From positions 305,423 through 369,422 of the forward strand of contig NZ_JAHKQN010000013.1 of assembly GCF_018861125.1 (NCBI RefSeq): a stretch of DNA of 64,000 nt, in the 5' to 3' direction. The stretch is from Cellulophaga baltica (GTDB lineage Bacteria; Bacteroidota; Bacteroidia; Flavobacteriales; Flavobacteriaceae). Position numbers and translations under genes: made by a program. Below are positions 42,717 to 51,902 of the stretch, one piece after another; positions within the stretch are counted from its first letter, which is position 1; the number at the start of each line of letters is the position of its first letter. The notes below the pieces were generated by a model. That model worked only from the letters and a program-made list of their open reading frames with translations, did no database searches and was not told where the DNA came from.

Positions 42717-45029
42717 ATGGAAGAAACACATTCAGATTTTAATTCTCAGCAAGAAACAAATATCCGTTCAATAATATTTAAATATGTAAGGTATTGGCCA
42801 CTATTTTTAGTTTCAATATTTGTTGGTATACTCACTGTATACCTTCACATCAGGTATAGGGCGGTAAATGAATATAATATTGAAAGCACCATACTGTTAA
42901 AAAATGTAGAAGCAGGCCAAGGTTTAAATAATTTAACTGAGTTTACAAATTTAGGTTTAGTTAAAAATACACACAGTTTAGAAGATGAAATAGGCATCTT
43001 AACTTCTTTTGGTGTTATGGAAGAGGTAATATCCAAAAATAATTATCATATTACATTTTATAATGAAGGTTCCATTCGTGACGTTGAACTACATGGTAAT
43101 AACATACCAATTAATATAACTGCAGACGAAACGGCTGAAAATTTAATTTATAACACACCTGTTCATTTTCAGTACATTGACCCAACAACTTACAAATTAT
43201 CTGCCACTATTAAAGTTGATGACGTTGAGAAAGAAATAAATTCACAACACACTTTTGGCGAAGTAATTACTACGCCTTATGGTACATTCACTATTGCTAC
43301 TAAAGGAGAAAACCCTTCATTTGATAATTCACAAAAACTATATTTCAAAATTGGTAATAAAGAAGACGTTATTACTAACTATATAGGTAGACTTAGTGTT
43401 ACTTCTGCAAATAAAACAGGTGGTTCTTTAAATTTAAGTTTTATTTCTAATGACAGAAAAAAAGGTGAAGAGGTCTTGTCAAATATTATAGAAACTTATA
43501 TTGAAAAAACTATAAAATATGAAAATGAATTAGCTGAAAACACCATCAAAATGATTGATGACCGACTAACACTATTGTCTGGAGAAATTGAAGGTGTAGA
43601 AAAAACGGTTGTAGACTTTAAAACACAAAATACTGTTACTAATATTGCAAACAATGCTGATACATACATACAGCAATCAAACGATTATAAAAATCGCGTT
43701 GCTGAATATCAAACACAAATTAATGTTTTAGAAGGTGTTGAGTTTTCTTTACAAAACAGTAACAACGAAACTACAATTGGAGGTACTGCAATTAATGACC
43801 CTACCGTAAATAGTTTAATCACACAATATAACCAAGCGTTAATTGAAAAACAGAATTTATCACAATCAGCTTCAAGCTCAAATCCTGTGATTGCTAATTT
43901 AGATCAAAGCCTGAACAGTCTTCGTCAATCAATTGTACAAAACATTAAGAATGTTAAAAATGGGTATTCTATAGCAAGTGGTAACTTATTGGCTAACGCT
44001 AATAAATATGACTATAAAATTGCTAAAGTGCCAGGCATGGAAAAAAAATTAATTGATATTAGCCGAGATAAGAGCACAAAAGAAGGGCTGTATTTATATT
44101 TATTACAAAAAAGAGAAGAAGAAGTATTATCTCTTGCTGCGCCAGTTTCGTCTACAAGAATAGTGAGCTACCCAAAATCAGGGAAATGGCCAATTAGCCC
44201 AAATAAAAAAATCCTCTATTTTACAGGCTTACTTTTAGGTTTGGCAATACCAACTTCACTAATTTATGCGAAAGAAATATTGAATAACAAAATTACAAGT
44301 GTTGAAGATCTTACTAAAAAATTAAGAGCACCGTTTTTAGGTGAAATAGCAAAGAGCAAAAAACAAACTATTGTGATAACGGAAGATCGTGATGCTTCAC
44401 CTGAAGCAGAATTATTTCGTCTATTATTATTTAATTTAAATTATCTTAAAAAATCAGAAAACAACCAAACTATTTTGGTGACTTCAACTGCAAAAGGAGA
44501 AGGTAAAACTTTTATGGCTTCAAACTTAGCATTAACTTTTGCTTCAAATGGCGAAAAAGTTGTAGTACTAACTTTTGATTTGAGAGAACCAAAATTAATG
44601 GATAATTTCAACTTACCGAACTCACCAGGAATCTCAGATTACATTGTTAAAGAAAGCACATCAACTTCAGAAATCATACAAAAACACCCAAATATTGAAA
44701 ATTTCTACCTAGTAGGATCTGGTAGTATAAAAACTCATGTTGGTCGCTTAATGGTTAACAACAGAATCGGAGAATTAATGGAAAACCTTAAAAATAATTT
44801 CGATCGTATTATTATTGATACGGCACCAATTGGCCTTATATCTGATGCATTCGCATTGGATGAATATATTGATAGTACAATTTATGTGGTTCGAAAAGAT
44901 GTTACAAAAAAAGATGCTATTAAAACAATAAATACTATTTATGATAACGAACGACTTAAAAATACTATGGTAGTTTTAAATGACACTAAAGCAGCCGCAT
45001 CTTATGGTTACGGTTCATCTAAAAAATAG
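42717..45029 (+). CDS. Wzc-type polysaccharide co-polymerase with tyrosine autokinase domain
   Basis: A 770-residue inner-membrane protein. A Wzz-type domain with a membrane helix near 25-45 and a long periplasmic coiled coil (about 250-460) is followed by a second helix near 495-515. The cytoplasmic kinase domain (about 560-770) has Walker A STAKGEGKT (about 590) and Walker B IIIDTAP. In Walker A' the first Asp of DxDxR is replaced (LTFDLREP), a change I recall as common in Bacteroidota. The C-terminal tail SYGYGSSKK has only two tyrosines, fewer than the enterobacterial cluster. It should control chain length in the Wzy pathway. Confidence 0.94.
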   Translation: MEETHSDFNSQQETNIRSIIFKYVRYWPLFLVSIFVGILTVYLHIRYRAVNEYNIESTILLKNVEAGQGLNNLTEFTNLGLVKNTHSLEDEIGILTSFGVMEEVISKNNYHITFYNEGSIRDVELHGNNIPINITADETAENLIYNTPVHFQYIDPTTYKLSATIKVDDVEKEINSQHTFGEVITTPYGTFTIATKGENPSFDNSQKLYFKIGNKEDVITNYIGRLSVTSANKTGGSLNLSFISNDRKKGEEVLSNIIETYIEKTIKYENELAENTIKMIDDRLTLLSGEIEGVEKTVVDFKTQNTVTNIANNADTYIQQSNDYKNRVAEYQTQINVLEGVEFSLQNSNNETTIGGTAINDPTVNSLITQYNQALIEKQNLSQSASSSNPVIANLDQSLNSLRQSIVQNIKNVKNGYSIASGNLLANANKYDYKIAKVPGMEKKLIDISRDKSTKEGLYLYLLQKREEEVLSLAAPVSSTRIVSYPKSGKWPISPNKKILYFTGLLLGLAIPTSLIYAKEILNNKITSVEDLTKKLRAPFLGEIAKSKKQTIVITEDRDASPEAELFRLLLFNLNYLKKSENNQTILVTSTAKGEGKTFMASNLALTFASNGEKVVVLTFDLREPKLMDNFNLPNSPGISDYIVKESTSTSEIIQKHPNIENFYLVGSGSIKTHVGRLMVNNRIGELMENLKNNFDRIIIDTAPIGLISDAFALDEYIDSTIYVVRKDVTKKDAIKTINTIYDNERLKNTMVVLNDTKAAASYGYGSSKK

Positions 45030-45083
45030 TTATTCCATCAAAAAAAATAATTTCAATAATTAACAAAGCTCTAGTAGCAAAAT

Positions 45084-46448
45084 ATGTCATTAAAAAAAAG
45101 AATCGTTAACAATGGTCTGGCTTCTATTTTATCAAAAGGTGTACGTGTTCTAGAACAGCTTTTCCTAGTCCCTTTTTTTATAACAGCATGGGGTGCTGCA
45201 TATTATGGAGAATGGATAACACTTACCATAATTCCAAGTGTTATGGCTTTTTCAAATTTGGGTTTTGGTTCCGCAGCTGCTAATAGTTTAGTTTTGACCT
45301 ATGCAGCTGGAGACAAACAAAAAGCTGCAGATATTAGCAAAACAGGATTCTACATCATTACTATTATGGTACTTGTAGGGGTTCTTATAAGTGCTTTAGT
45401 AATTTATGTTTTAAACATATATCATGTATTTGATAAATCATTAATAAATAGTTCTGAAGCTATTATTGCTGTTTCTATATTAATATTAGCACGTTTATTA
45501 AATTTTTATTTTCAACTTATTGAAGCTTATTACAGAGCTGCACAAAAAGCAGCTTTAAGTATTAATTTGATAACATTGAGAGCTGCATTAAATTTAGGTG
45601 CAGGTCTGTTAGTTTTATTACTAGGTATGGGCATCGTAGAATTTGCAATATCACAATTATTTGTAACCGTATTTTTTGGAGCTTACTATTGGATTAGAGG
45701 AAGACAAATTATAGGTTTACATAAAGAATTCAAAGGAGTTAAAAATTCTATTATATTAAAAGATGTTACTGCTAAAGGCCTAAGCTACTTAATGCTACCT
45801 GTCTGGCAAATCATCTACTTTCAAGGTACAACATTCGTAGTTCGTATTGTTCTTGGCCCTGAGGCTGTTGCTATTTTTAATACTGCTAGAACATTAAGTC
45901 GCTCATTTAATCAAGTTTTATATTTAGTAGAACCCACTATATTTCCTGAATTACAAGTTGCAATCGGAAAAAACAACTGGAAAACTGCAAGACAAATTTT
46001 TAGAATTTCTTTAATTGGTGTATTCATATTATCTGTAATTGGCGTCTTCTTTCTAGCAATATTTGGATTGTGGTTTTATAACATGTGGACTAAAAACGAA
46101 TTAGGCATGCCAGATTCTATGTGGTATATTCTAATATCCGCGATGCTATTTAATGCAATTTGGTATACAACTGAAATGGTGTTTAGAGCTGTGAACCAAC
46201 CAAAAAAAATGGGAATATATGGTGTCATAGCGGCTATTATAGCAGTAATTTTAACGTATGCCTTTTCTAAACTATACGGCCTTATAGGTGCCGCAATTGG
46301 GGCTGTTTCCTTAGACTTAATATTGCTAATTTTAGTAATCCCAAATGGATTTAAAATAATGGAAATGACTATTCGTAGTGTAGTGATACATAGTTTTGCA
46401 GATTTCAAAATTTTATTCAAAAAAATATCTAAAAGAATAACTCGTTAA
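45084..46448 (+). CDS. Polysaccharide flippase (Wzx-type)
   Basis: A 454-residue inner-membrane protein with about twelve to fourteen hydrophobic helices of the MATE-like polysaccharide transport superfamily. It opens KKRIVNNGLASILSKGVRVLEQ, a typical Wzx start with an amphipathic helix, followed by FLVPFFITAWGAAYYGEW. It should flip lipid-linked repeat units from the cytoplasmic to the periplasmic leaflet for Wzy. It lies between the Wzc-type gene and the polymerase gene on the same strand. Confidence 0.9.
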   Translation: MSLKKRIVNNGLASILSKGVRVLEQLFLVPFFITAWGAAYYGEWITLTIIPSVMAFSNLGFGSAAANSLVLTYAAGDKQKAADISKTGFYIITIMVLVGVLISALVIYVLNIYHVFDKSLINSSEAIIAVSILILARLLNFYFQLIEAYYRAAQKAALSINLITLRAALNLGAGLLVLLLGMGIVEFAISQLFVTVFFGAYYWIRGRQIIGLHKEFKGVKNSIILKDVTAKGLSYLMLPVWQIIYFQGTTFVVRIVLGPEAVAIFNTARTLSRSFNQVLYLVEPTIFPELQVAIGKNNWKTARQIFRISLIGVFILSVIGVFFLAIFGLWFYNMWTKNELGMPDSMWYILISAMLFNAIWYTTEMVFRAVNQPKKMGIYGVIAAIIAVILTYAFSKLYGLIGAAIGAVSLDLILLILVIPNGFKIMEMTIRSVVIHSFADFKILFKKISKRITR

Positions 46449-46473
46449 AATTCAAAATTAAGATTACTAGTTT

Positions 46474-48054
46474 ATGGTAGAAAACAAAAATCATATGATA
46501 GTACAGATTAAAAAAATCTTAGGGTTTTTATTAATCATAGGTGTAATTTCAGAGATGATTTTCTTCCCTTCAATCCCTAATTTTTACGGTTGTATAATGG
46601 CTACCATTAGCTATATTATATTCAATTATTTTTTTACTCCGTACTATATAAAAAACTTTCCATTTGCATTTTTGATGTTTTTATCAATGTTTTTGTATCG
46701 CTATTTACCTTTAATAGCCACATTAGCCGAAGGAAAACCAATCACCTACGGGTTTGAAAGACCTTATGATACTTTTTTATTTGAAATAATTTTATTTTTA
46801 ATATCTTCTTTATCATTTTATATAGCATGTAAAACAACCAATACAGAAAGAAATAACGTAATACAACAAACATTGTTAAAGTTGAATTTTTTTCAAATAA
46901 CTCCTGCTACTTTATGGGGTATGGGATGTATCGGACTTTTAGTGTTAGTTTACAACCTTAGTAAAGGAGAAATAGCTTACGGTGATGCAGGTGGCAAATT
47001 CCTAGCAGGTATTACATATTTAATGTATGCTCCGTTATGCTTGTTCTTTTCAGAATTACTGAACATAAAATACTCCTCTAAAAAAAAAATATGGATTTAT
47101 ACAATTCTAATAATTGTTATTAGTATTGCTTCTAACAAAAGAACACTAATAGTTACACCCATTGCCACAATAGCATTATTAAGTATGTTATTCTTAATAA
47201 TTAAGAATAAAAAAATTACAAAATTTATTTCACCGATAAAAATGATTGTAATTGGAGTCTGTTTAATAGCGGTTCTTAGTTTGTTAAGCAATCTTTCTTT
47301 AGCAATGCTACACACAAGACAATCAATGCTTTATGATAGAGAAACTAGGCACAATGCAGATAAAATGGAAGCCTTTAAACAAACTATAGAAACTGTCCAA
47401 AATGAACAGTTGATGAATAAATTAAAAGCTGAGAAAGAAAATACAATTGATAAAAAAACTAATTATGCTCAAGGTTGGACTGAAGATTATGTAGATAATT
47501 TTATGCTAGCACGTTATGCAAATATGAGAATTACAGATCAAACCATATATTATGCAGAAAAAAAGGGGTTTGCCAACAGGCAAATGCAAGAGCTATTTAA
47601 AAACAATATTATTGCATTATTCCCTACTCCCATATTAAAATTTTTAGGTATTGATTTGGATAAATCTAGTCTAGAATTCTCAAGAGGCGATTACTTATTC
47701 GGTTCTGGACTTGGAGGTTATAGAGTTACGAGTCATGTTGGAGATGGTTTAGCAACTTTTGGATATTGGTATTTCTTAATACAAGCTATCTCTTTCTTTC
47801 TGGTATTTAAATTACTGAATACTTTTAATTATTACAATAAAAATAAAATACAATATGCCCCATTTGCTTTAATCACTCTTTTTACGTTTTTAGGAATGTT
47901 TAAAAATGGACAAGGAATAATTGCTGATTTTGGATATTTAATTAGAGGTTTTTTACAAGGAATAACAACCTATTTGATTATAAAATATATAATTGAAATA
48001 TCACTAAAATACATAAGTCCAAAACTTTTAAAGAATGAACATTTAAATAAATAA
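46474..48054 (+). CDS. O-antigen/EPS polymerase (Wzy-type)
   Basis: A 526-residue inner-membrane protein with about eleven to twelve helices and one large hydrophilic periplasmic loop (about 285-400, with NADKMEAFKQTIETV and TDQTIYYAEKKGFANRQ), the hallmark of Wzy-type polymerases. Sequence is otherwise poorly conserved, as in this family. It follows the Wzx-type gene after 25 bases and precedes the acyltransferase gene by 5. It should join repeat units at the periplasmic face. Confidence 0.85.
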   Translation: MVENKNHMIVQIKKILGFLLIIGVISEMIFFPSIPNFYGCIMATISYIIFNYFFTPYYIKNFPFAFLMFLSMFLYRYLPLIATLAEGKPITYGFERPYDTFLFEIILFLISSLSFYIACKTTNTERNNVIQQTLLKLNFFQITPATLWGMGCIGLLVLVYNLSKGEIAYGDAGGKFLAGITYLMYAPLCLFFSELLNIKYSSKKKIWIYTILIIVISIASNKRTLIVTPIATIALLSMLFLIIKNKKITKFISPIKMIVIGVCLIAVLSLLSNLSLAMLHTRQSMLYDRETRHNADKMEAFKQTIETVQNEQLMNKLKAEKENTIDKKTNYAQGWTEDYVDNFMLARYANMRITDQTIYYAEKKGFANRQMQELFKNNIIALFPTPILKFLGIDLDKSSLEFSRGDYLFGSGLGGYRVTSHVGDGLATFGYWYFLIQAISFFLVFKLLNTFNYYNKNKIQYAPFALITLFTFLGMFKNGQGIIADFGYLIRGFLQGITTYLIIKYIIEISLKYISPKLLKNEHLNK

Positions 48055-48059
48055 AATAA

Positions 48060-49157
48060 ATGAGAATATATAGTAGAATAAAAATTCTTGACAGCATAAG
48101 GGGTATTGCCGCGTTGGTTGTATTATACCATCATATATTCAAACTAAATAAAAAAATATTTCAAAATAACTTAACTAGTACTTGGTTCGATATCTTTGAT
48201 TATGTTTCTTCATTAAATAAAGAAGCTGTTTTGTTGTTTTTTATTATATCAGGTTTTTCAATAGGTTTAAGTGTTTCTAAAAGGCCTATAAACACAAAAA
48301 AGAGTTTAAATACCTATATCTATAAACGTTTAAAACGAATTTTACCAATTTACTGGATTAGTATTGCTTTAGCCTTTGTTATAGGTTTTGTACTTAACAT
48401 ATTATACTTAAAAGATTTTAATATCATAAATTTTATTGGAAATTTATTCTTTTTACAAACCAGTGCTTCGATCGCTGAGTCATGGGTTGTCCCTTATGGC
48501 CTAAACGGACCCCTTTGGTCTTTAGCCTTTGAAATGTTCTTCTATTTAGCTTTTCCAATTGCATATATTCTAAATAAGAAATATCTTTTAAAAACAAATC
48601 TAAATGTAAAATACATTGTATTTATATTTATTATTTTAATAGGAATAATATTTAATAAAAAAATATTTTTTGTACCCTATTTTCTATTTCTTGCTGGTTT
48701 TATTACTTGGATACAAGGCTATATTTCTTCAAAATATTTTACCCTTTGGCAAAAAAATAATTTATTTTTTATAACTAATTTTATGATAGGCTTAATGTCT
48801 ATAATATTCCATAATTACATACCCTCTGACACTTTGCTAGTTATAGGAAAAGGTATGTTTTTAAATGGAATTTTTTATTTTAGTATGTTATTTTTTGAAA
48901 ATAAAAATTTCGACAAAACTCAAAATATTATCAACAAACTATTCTTTAAAATTGGTGAAGGCAGCTATGCTATATATGCATTACATTATCCTTTTTTAAT
49001 TTTTTTCGAAATGAAAAAAATTGATTTAATGTACCAATTACTTTTTATCCCTCCTTTTATAGTTGTTTGTTATTTTTTAGAAAAAAGATCAATACAATGG
49101 AAATTAAAATTTCTTGAATTAAATTATTTGAAACCGTTACAATTATTAAAAAAATAA
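48060..49157 (+). CDS. Acyltransferase family 3 (OafA-type) membrane protein
   Basis: A 365-residue inner-membrane protein with about ten helices. The start LDSIRGIAALVVLYHHIF holds the Arg and His residues conserved in acyltransferase-3 enzymes, and the middle GPLWSLAFEMFFYLAFP holds the family's second landmark. Members add acetyl or succinyl groups to surface sugars. It starts 5 bases after the polymerase gene and ends 7 bases before a glycosyltransferase gene, so O-acetylation of the EPS repeat is the probable role. Confidence 0.9.
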   Translation: MRIYSRIKILDSIRGIAALVVLYHHIFKLNKKIFQNNLTSTWFDIFDYVSSLNKEAVLLFFIISGFSIGLSVSKRPINTKKSLNTYIYKRLKRILPIYWISIALAFVIGFVLNILYLKDFNIINFIGNLFFLQTSASIAESWVVPYGLNGPLWSLAFEMFFYLAFPIAYILNKKYLLKTNLNVKYIVFIFIILIGIIFNKKIFFVPYFLFLAGFITWIQGYISSKYFTLWQKNNLFFITNFMIGLMSIIFHNYIPSDTLLVIGKGMFLNGIFYFSMLFFENKNFDKTQNIINKLFFKIGEGSYAIYALHYPFLIFFEMKKIDLMYQLLFIPPFIVVCYFLEKRSIQWKLKFLELNYLKPLQLLKK

Positions 49158-49164
49158 AATTAGT

Positions 49165-50328
49165 ATGAAACTAATTTTTATAATCCATCAACAGGATTCC
49201 TTAGGCTATAGTATGAAACGTTATGAAAACATACTAAATTTAGGGTTACAAAAAAGAGGACATGAAACTCAAATATGGGCTCCTAAATTATACTTATCCA
49301 AAAAAGACTCTCGAAGTGGATTAAGCAAATGGTTACGTTATATTGATGTCTATTTTCTATTCCCTATTGTATTTCATTGGAAAAATAGATTAACGCCAAA
49401 GGATACCCTATATATCTTAATTGATCAAGCTTTAGGTATATGGACTCCATTGATAAAAAACAGAAAACATGTGATTCATTGTCATGATTTTATTGCATTA
49501 AAATCATCACTAGGTTTGATCAAGGAAAACCCTATTTCAAAAACTGGAAAAATATATCAAAATTTAATTTTAAAAGGATTTTCTAAAGCTGATAATTTTA
49601 TTGCAATTTCAAAAAATACACAAAGAGAGCTGTTATCTTTTTTACAAAAACAACCTAAAACATTAGAACAAGTATACAATCCAATAGATCCAAAATTTAC
49701 AATTGGGGACACTAAAAAAGCTAAAATTTTTATTGAAAATAAAATTGATAACAAGCTACAAAACGGCTATATATTGCATGTTGGGGGAAATACTTTTTAC
49801 AAAAATAGAGCTGGTGTAATCCAGTTATACCAAGAATGGCGAACAATGAGCGATCAAAACTTACCACTACTAATGATCGGCTCATCACCGTGTAAAAAAA
49901 TGGTACAACTACAAGAGCAGTCTCCATTTTCTAAAGATATTTATTTCTTAACCAAAGTGTCTGATGAAACTTTAGTAAAAGCCTACCAAGGCGCTACATT
50001 GTTTTTGTTTCCATCCTTATTAGAGGGTTTTGGCTTTCCTGTAGCAGAAGCTATGGCTTGTGGTTGCCCTGTAATTACTACAGATGCAATGCCTATGAAT
50101 GAAGTAGGCGGTACTGCTGCTCACTATATAAAATCAATGCCATCTTCTCCTGAAAATAAAACAGCTTGGTTAAAAGAATCAGCTTTAATTGTAGAAAAAA
50201 TGATGCAATTAACAGAATCGGAACGAAAAAATATAGTTCAGAAGGGTTTAGAACATTGCGCTATCTTTAATGAAAAAACTATATTGAATCAAATTGAAAA
50301 AATTTATTTAGATATAATCAAAAGTTAA
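49165..50328 (+). CDS. Glycosyltransferase family 4 protein
   Basis: A 387-residue GT-B enzyme without signal or membrane helix. The C-terminal donor domain contains FPSLLEGFGFPVAEAMACG, the E-x7-E motif of GT4, preceded by LHVGGNTFYKNRAG. The N-terminal acceptor domain begins MKLIFIIHQQDSLGYSMKRY. It adds one sugar to the lipid-linked repeat at the cytoplasmic face; donor and linkage cannot be predicted. It is followed by a 150-base AT-rich gap containing an inverted repeat (TTGATA/TATCAA near 50437-50453). Confidence 0.9.
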   Translation: MKLIFIIHQQDSLGYSMKRYENILNLGLQKRGHETQIWAPKLYLSKKDSRSGLSKWLRYIDVYFLFPIVFHWKNRLTPKDTLYILIDQALGIWTPLIKNRKHVIHCHDFIALKSSLGLIKENPISKTGKIYQNLILKGFSKADNFIAISKNTQRELLSFLQKQPKTLEQVYNPIDPKFTIGDTKKAKIFIENKIDNKLQNGYILHVGGNTFYKNRAGVIQLYQEWRTMSDQNLPLLMIGSSPCKKMVQLQEQSPFSKDIYFLTKVSDETLVKAYQGATLFLFPSLLEGFGFPVAEAMACGCPVITTDAMPMNEVGGTAAHYIKSMPSSPENKTAWLKESALIVEKMMQLTESERKNIVQKGLEHCAIFNEKTILNQIEKIYLDIIKS

Positions 50329-50478
50329 ATATAAGAGTTAAAAAAACTATAGTTAGCAAAAAGATCTCTTTTATATATTAAGAGTATAACAATAACAAGC
50401 TAAAACTATAAATTAAAGCTAAAAAGTAATTCAATTTGATAGTGGATATCAATTAGCAACAAAATTAAAACTACTAAT

Positions 50479-51726
50479 TTGAGAACAGAAAAAAAAAGAA
50501 TATTATTTATAGGGTATAATTTTTCTCCAGAACTTACAGGAATTGGCAAATATTCCGGGGAAATGATGCAATGGATGGCTAAAGAAGGTTTTGACTGTAC
50601 GGTATTAACAGCATACCCCTATTATCCACAATGGAAAGTTCAAGAACCTTATCGCAAAAATAGATTTTGGTATAAGAAAGAAACACAACAATTTGAATCT
50701 GGTGGTAAATTAACCGTAGTACGTTGCCCGATGTATGTTCCAACAAACCCTACTGGGTTGAAACGAATGATTTTAGATACAACATTTTCTTCTACTGCTT
50801 CTCTAGCACTAATACCCAAATTATTTCAACAAAAATATGATTGGGTTATCTCAATAGCGCCATCATTTCAATTTGGTTTGCTAGGTGTTTTTTATAAAAA
50901 ATTGAAAGGAGCGAAACATTTACACCATATACAAGATTTACAAATTGAAGCTGCTCAAGATTTAGGATTAATAAAATCTCCAGCATTATTGAAAATTTTA
51001 TATGGAACGGAAAAATTTATTTTCAAGCATACAGATGTCGTTAGTAGCATTTCTGACGGAATGATGGAACGCATTGAACGCAAAGCTAAAAAACCAATTC
51101 TTTTTTTTCCTAATTGGACCAATACAAAAAGCTTTTTTCCAATTGAAAATAACACTGAATTAAAAGAACAATTTGGATTTAAAGAGTCAGACTATGTGGT
51201 ACTTTACTCTGGTGCAATTGGTGAAAAGCAAGGTTTAGAAGCAATCTTAAATGCGGCTGAAGCATTAAAAGAAGTTACAGCAATACAATTCATTATTTGT
51301 GGTACGGGGCCTTATAAAGAAAAGCTTATAACAATGGCCAAAGAAATGAAGTTAACAAATGTTAAATTCATGGCATTACAACCTATGGAAAAATTTAATG
51401 CCTTTTTAAATATGGCCGATTTGCATTTGGTGATCCAAAAAGAAAAAGCAAGCGATTTGGTTATGCCTTCTAAATTAACAACAATATTAGCAGTAGGAGG
51501 TTTAGCTCTTGTAACGGCAAATTCAAATTCAAGCATTTATAAATTAATGCAAAACTACAATATGGGCATCATGGTAGCAGCAGAAAACCAATTAGCTCTA
51601 AACAAAGGAATAAAAGAAGCATTTGAAAATAAGAATGCAAGTAAGATGAAGGCTAATGCTAGAGGTTATGCATCACAGTATTTAGCCATGGATAATATTA
51701 TGACATCTTTTTCAAAACAATTGTAA
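50479..51726 (+). CDS. WcaI-like glycosyltransferase family 4 protein
   Basis: A 415-residue GT-B enzyme close to colanic-acid WcaI/WbuB-type transferases, seen in LFIGYNFSPELTGIGKYSGEM, LTAYPYYPQWKV and YSGAIGEKQGLE, and in the PSKLTTILAVGG donor-site segment that replaces the common E-x7-E form. WcaI relatives often transfer L-fucose or a related 6-deoxysugar, which would fit the gmd-fcl pair; this is inference. The start is TTG at 50479 because no nearby ATG fits the family. It is followed by a 176-base gap with two strong hairpins. Confidence 0.9.
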   Translation: MRTEKKRILFIGYNFSPELTGIGKYSGEMMQWMAKEGFDCTVLTAYPYYPQWKVQEPYRKNRFWYKKETQQFESGGKLTVVRCPMYVPTNPTGLKRMILDTTFSSTASLALIPKLFQQKYDWVISIAPSFQFGLLGVFYKKLKGAKHLHHIQDLQIEAAQDLGLIKSPALLKILYGTEKFIFKHTDVVSSISDGMMERIERKAKKPILFFPNWTNTKSFFPIENNTELKEQFGFKESDYVVLYSGAIGEKQGLEAILNAAEALKEVTAIQFIICGTGPYKEKLITMAKEMKLTNVKFMALQPMEKFNAFLNMADLHLVIQKEKASDLVMPSKLTTILAVGGLALVTANSNSSIYKLMQNYNMGIMVAAENQLALNKGIKEAFENKNASKMKANARGYASQYLAMDNIMTSFSKQL

Positions 51727-51773
51727 AAAATATTAATATATATGTATTTCATCGATTATTAGCACTATTTAAC

Positions 51774-51796
51774 AGGTGAAAAATATTTTTTTACCT
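51774..51796 (+). terminator. Hairpin after the WcaI-like gene
   Basis: AGGTGAAAAA pairs with TTTTTTTACCT-type sequence (10 pairs, one G-T) around a 3-base loop. It may be a weak or leaky terminator inside the EPS locus. Confidence 0.45.
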
Positions 51797-51831
51797 ACAA
51801 ATAAGTAATTTAATCCCCAACCAAAAAAAGA

Positions 51832-51872
51832 AATACAGAACTAAAATTATTTTTCAGTTTTAGTTCTGTATT
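51832..51872 (+). promoter_or_regulatory. 15-bp perfect stem-loop in front of the CapK-like gene
   Basis: AATACAGAACTAAAA (51832-51846) is perfectly complementary to TTTTAGTTCTGTATT (51858-51872) with an 11-base loop, ending 30 bases before the next start codon. There is no T run on the plus strand, so an mRNA-stability, processing or antitermination role is more likely than simple termination. Confidence 0.6.
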
Positions 51873-51902
51873 AACAACACAGAACAATAAAACGAATAAC
51901 TT

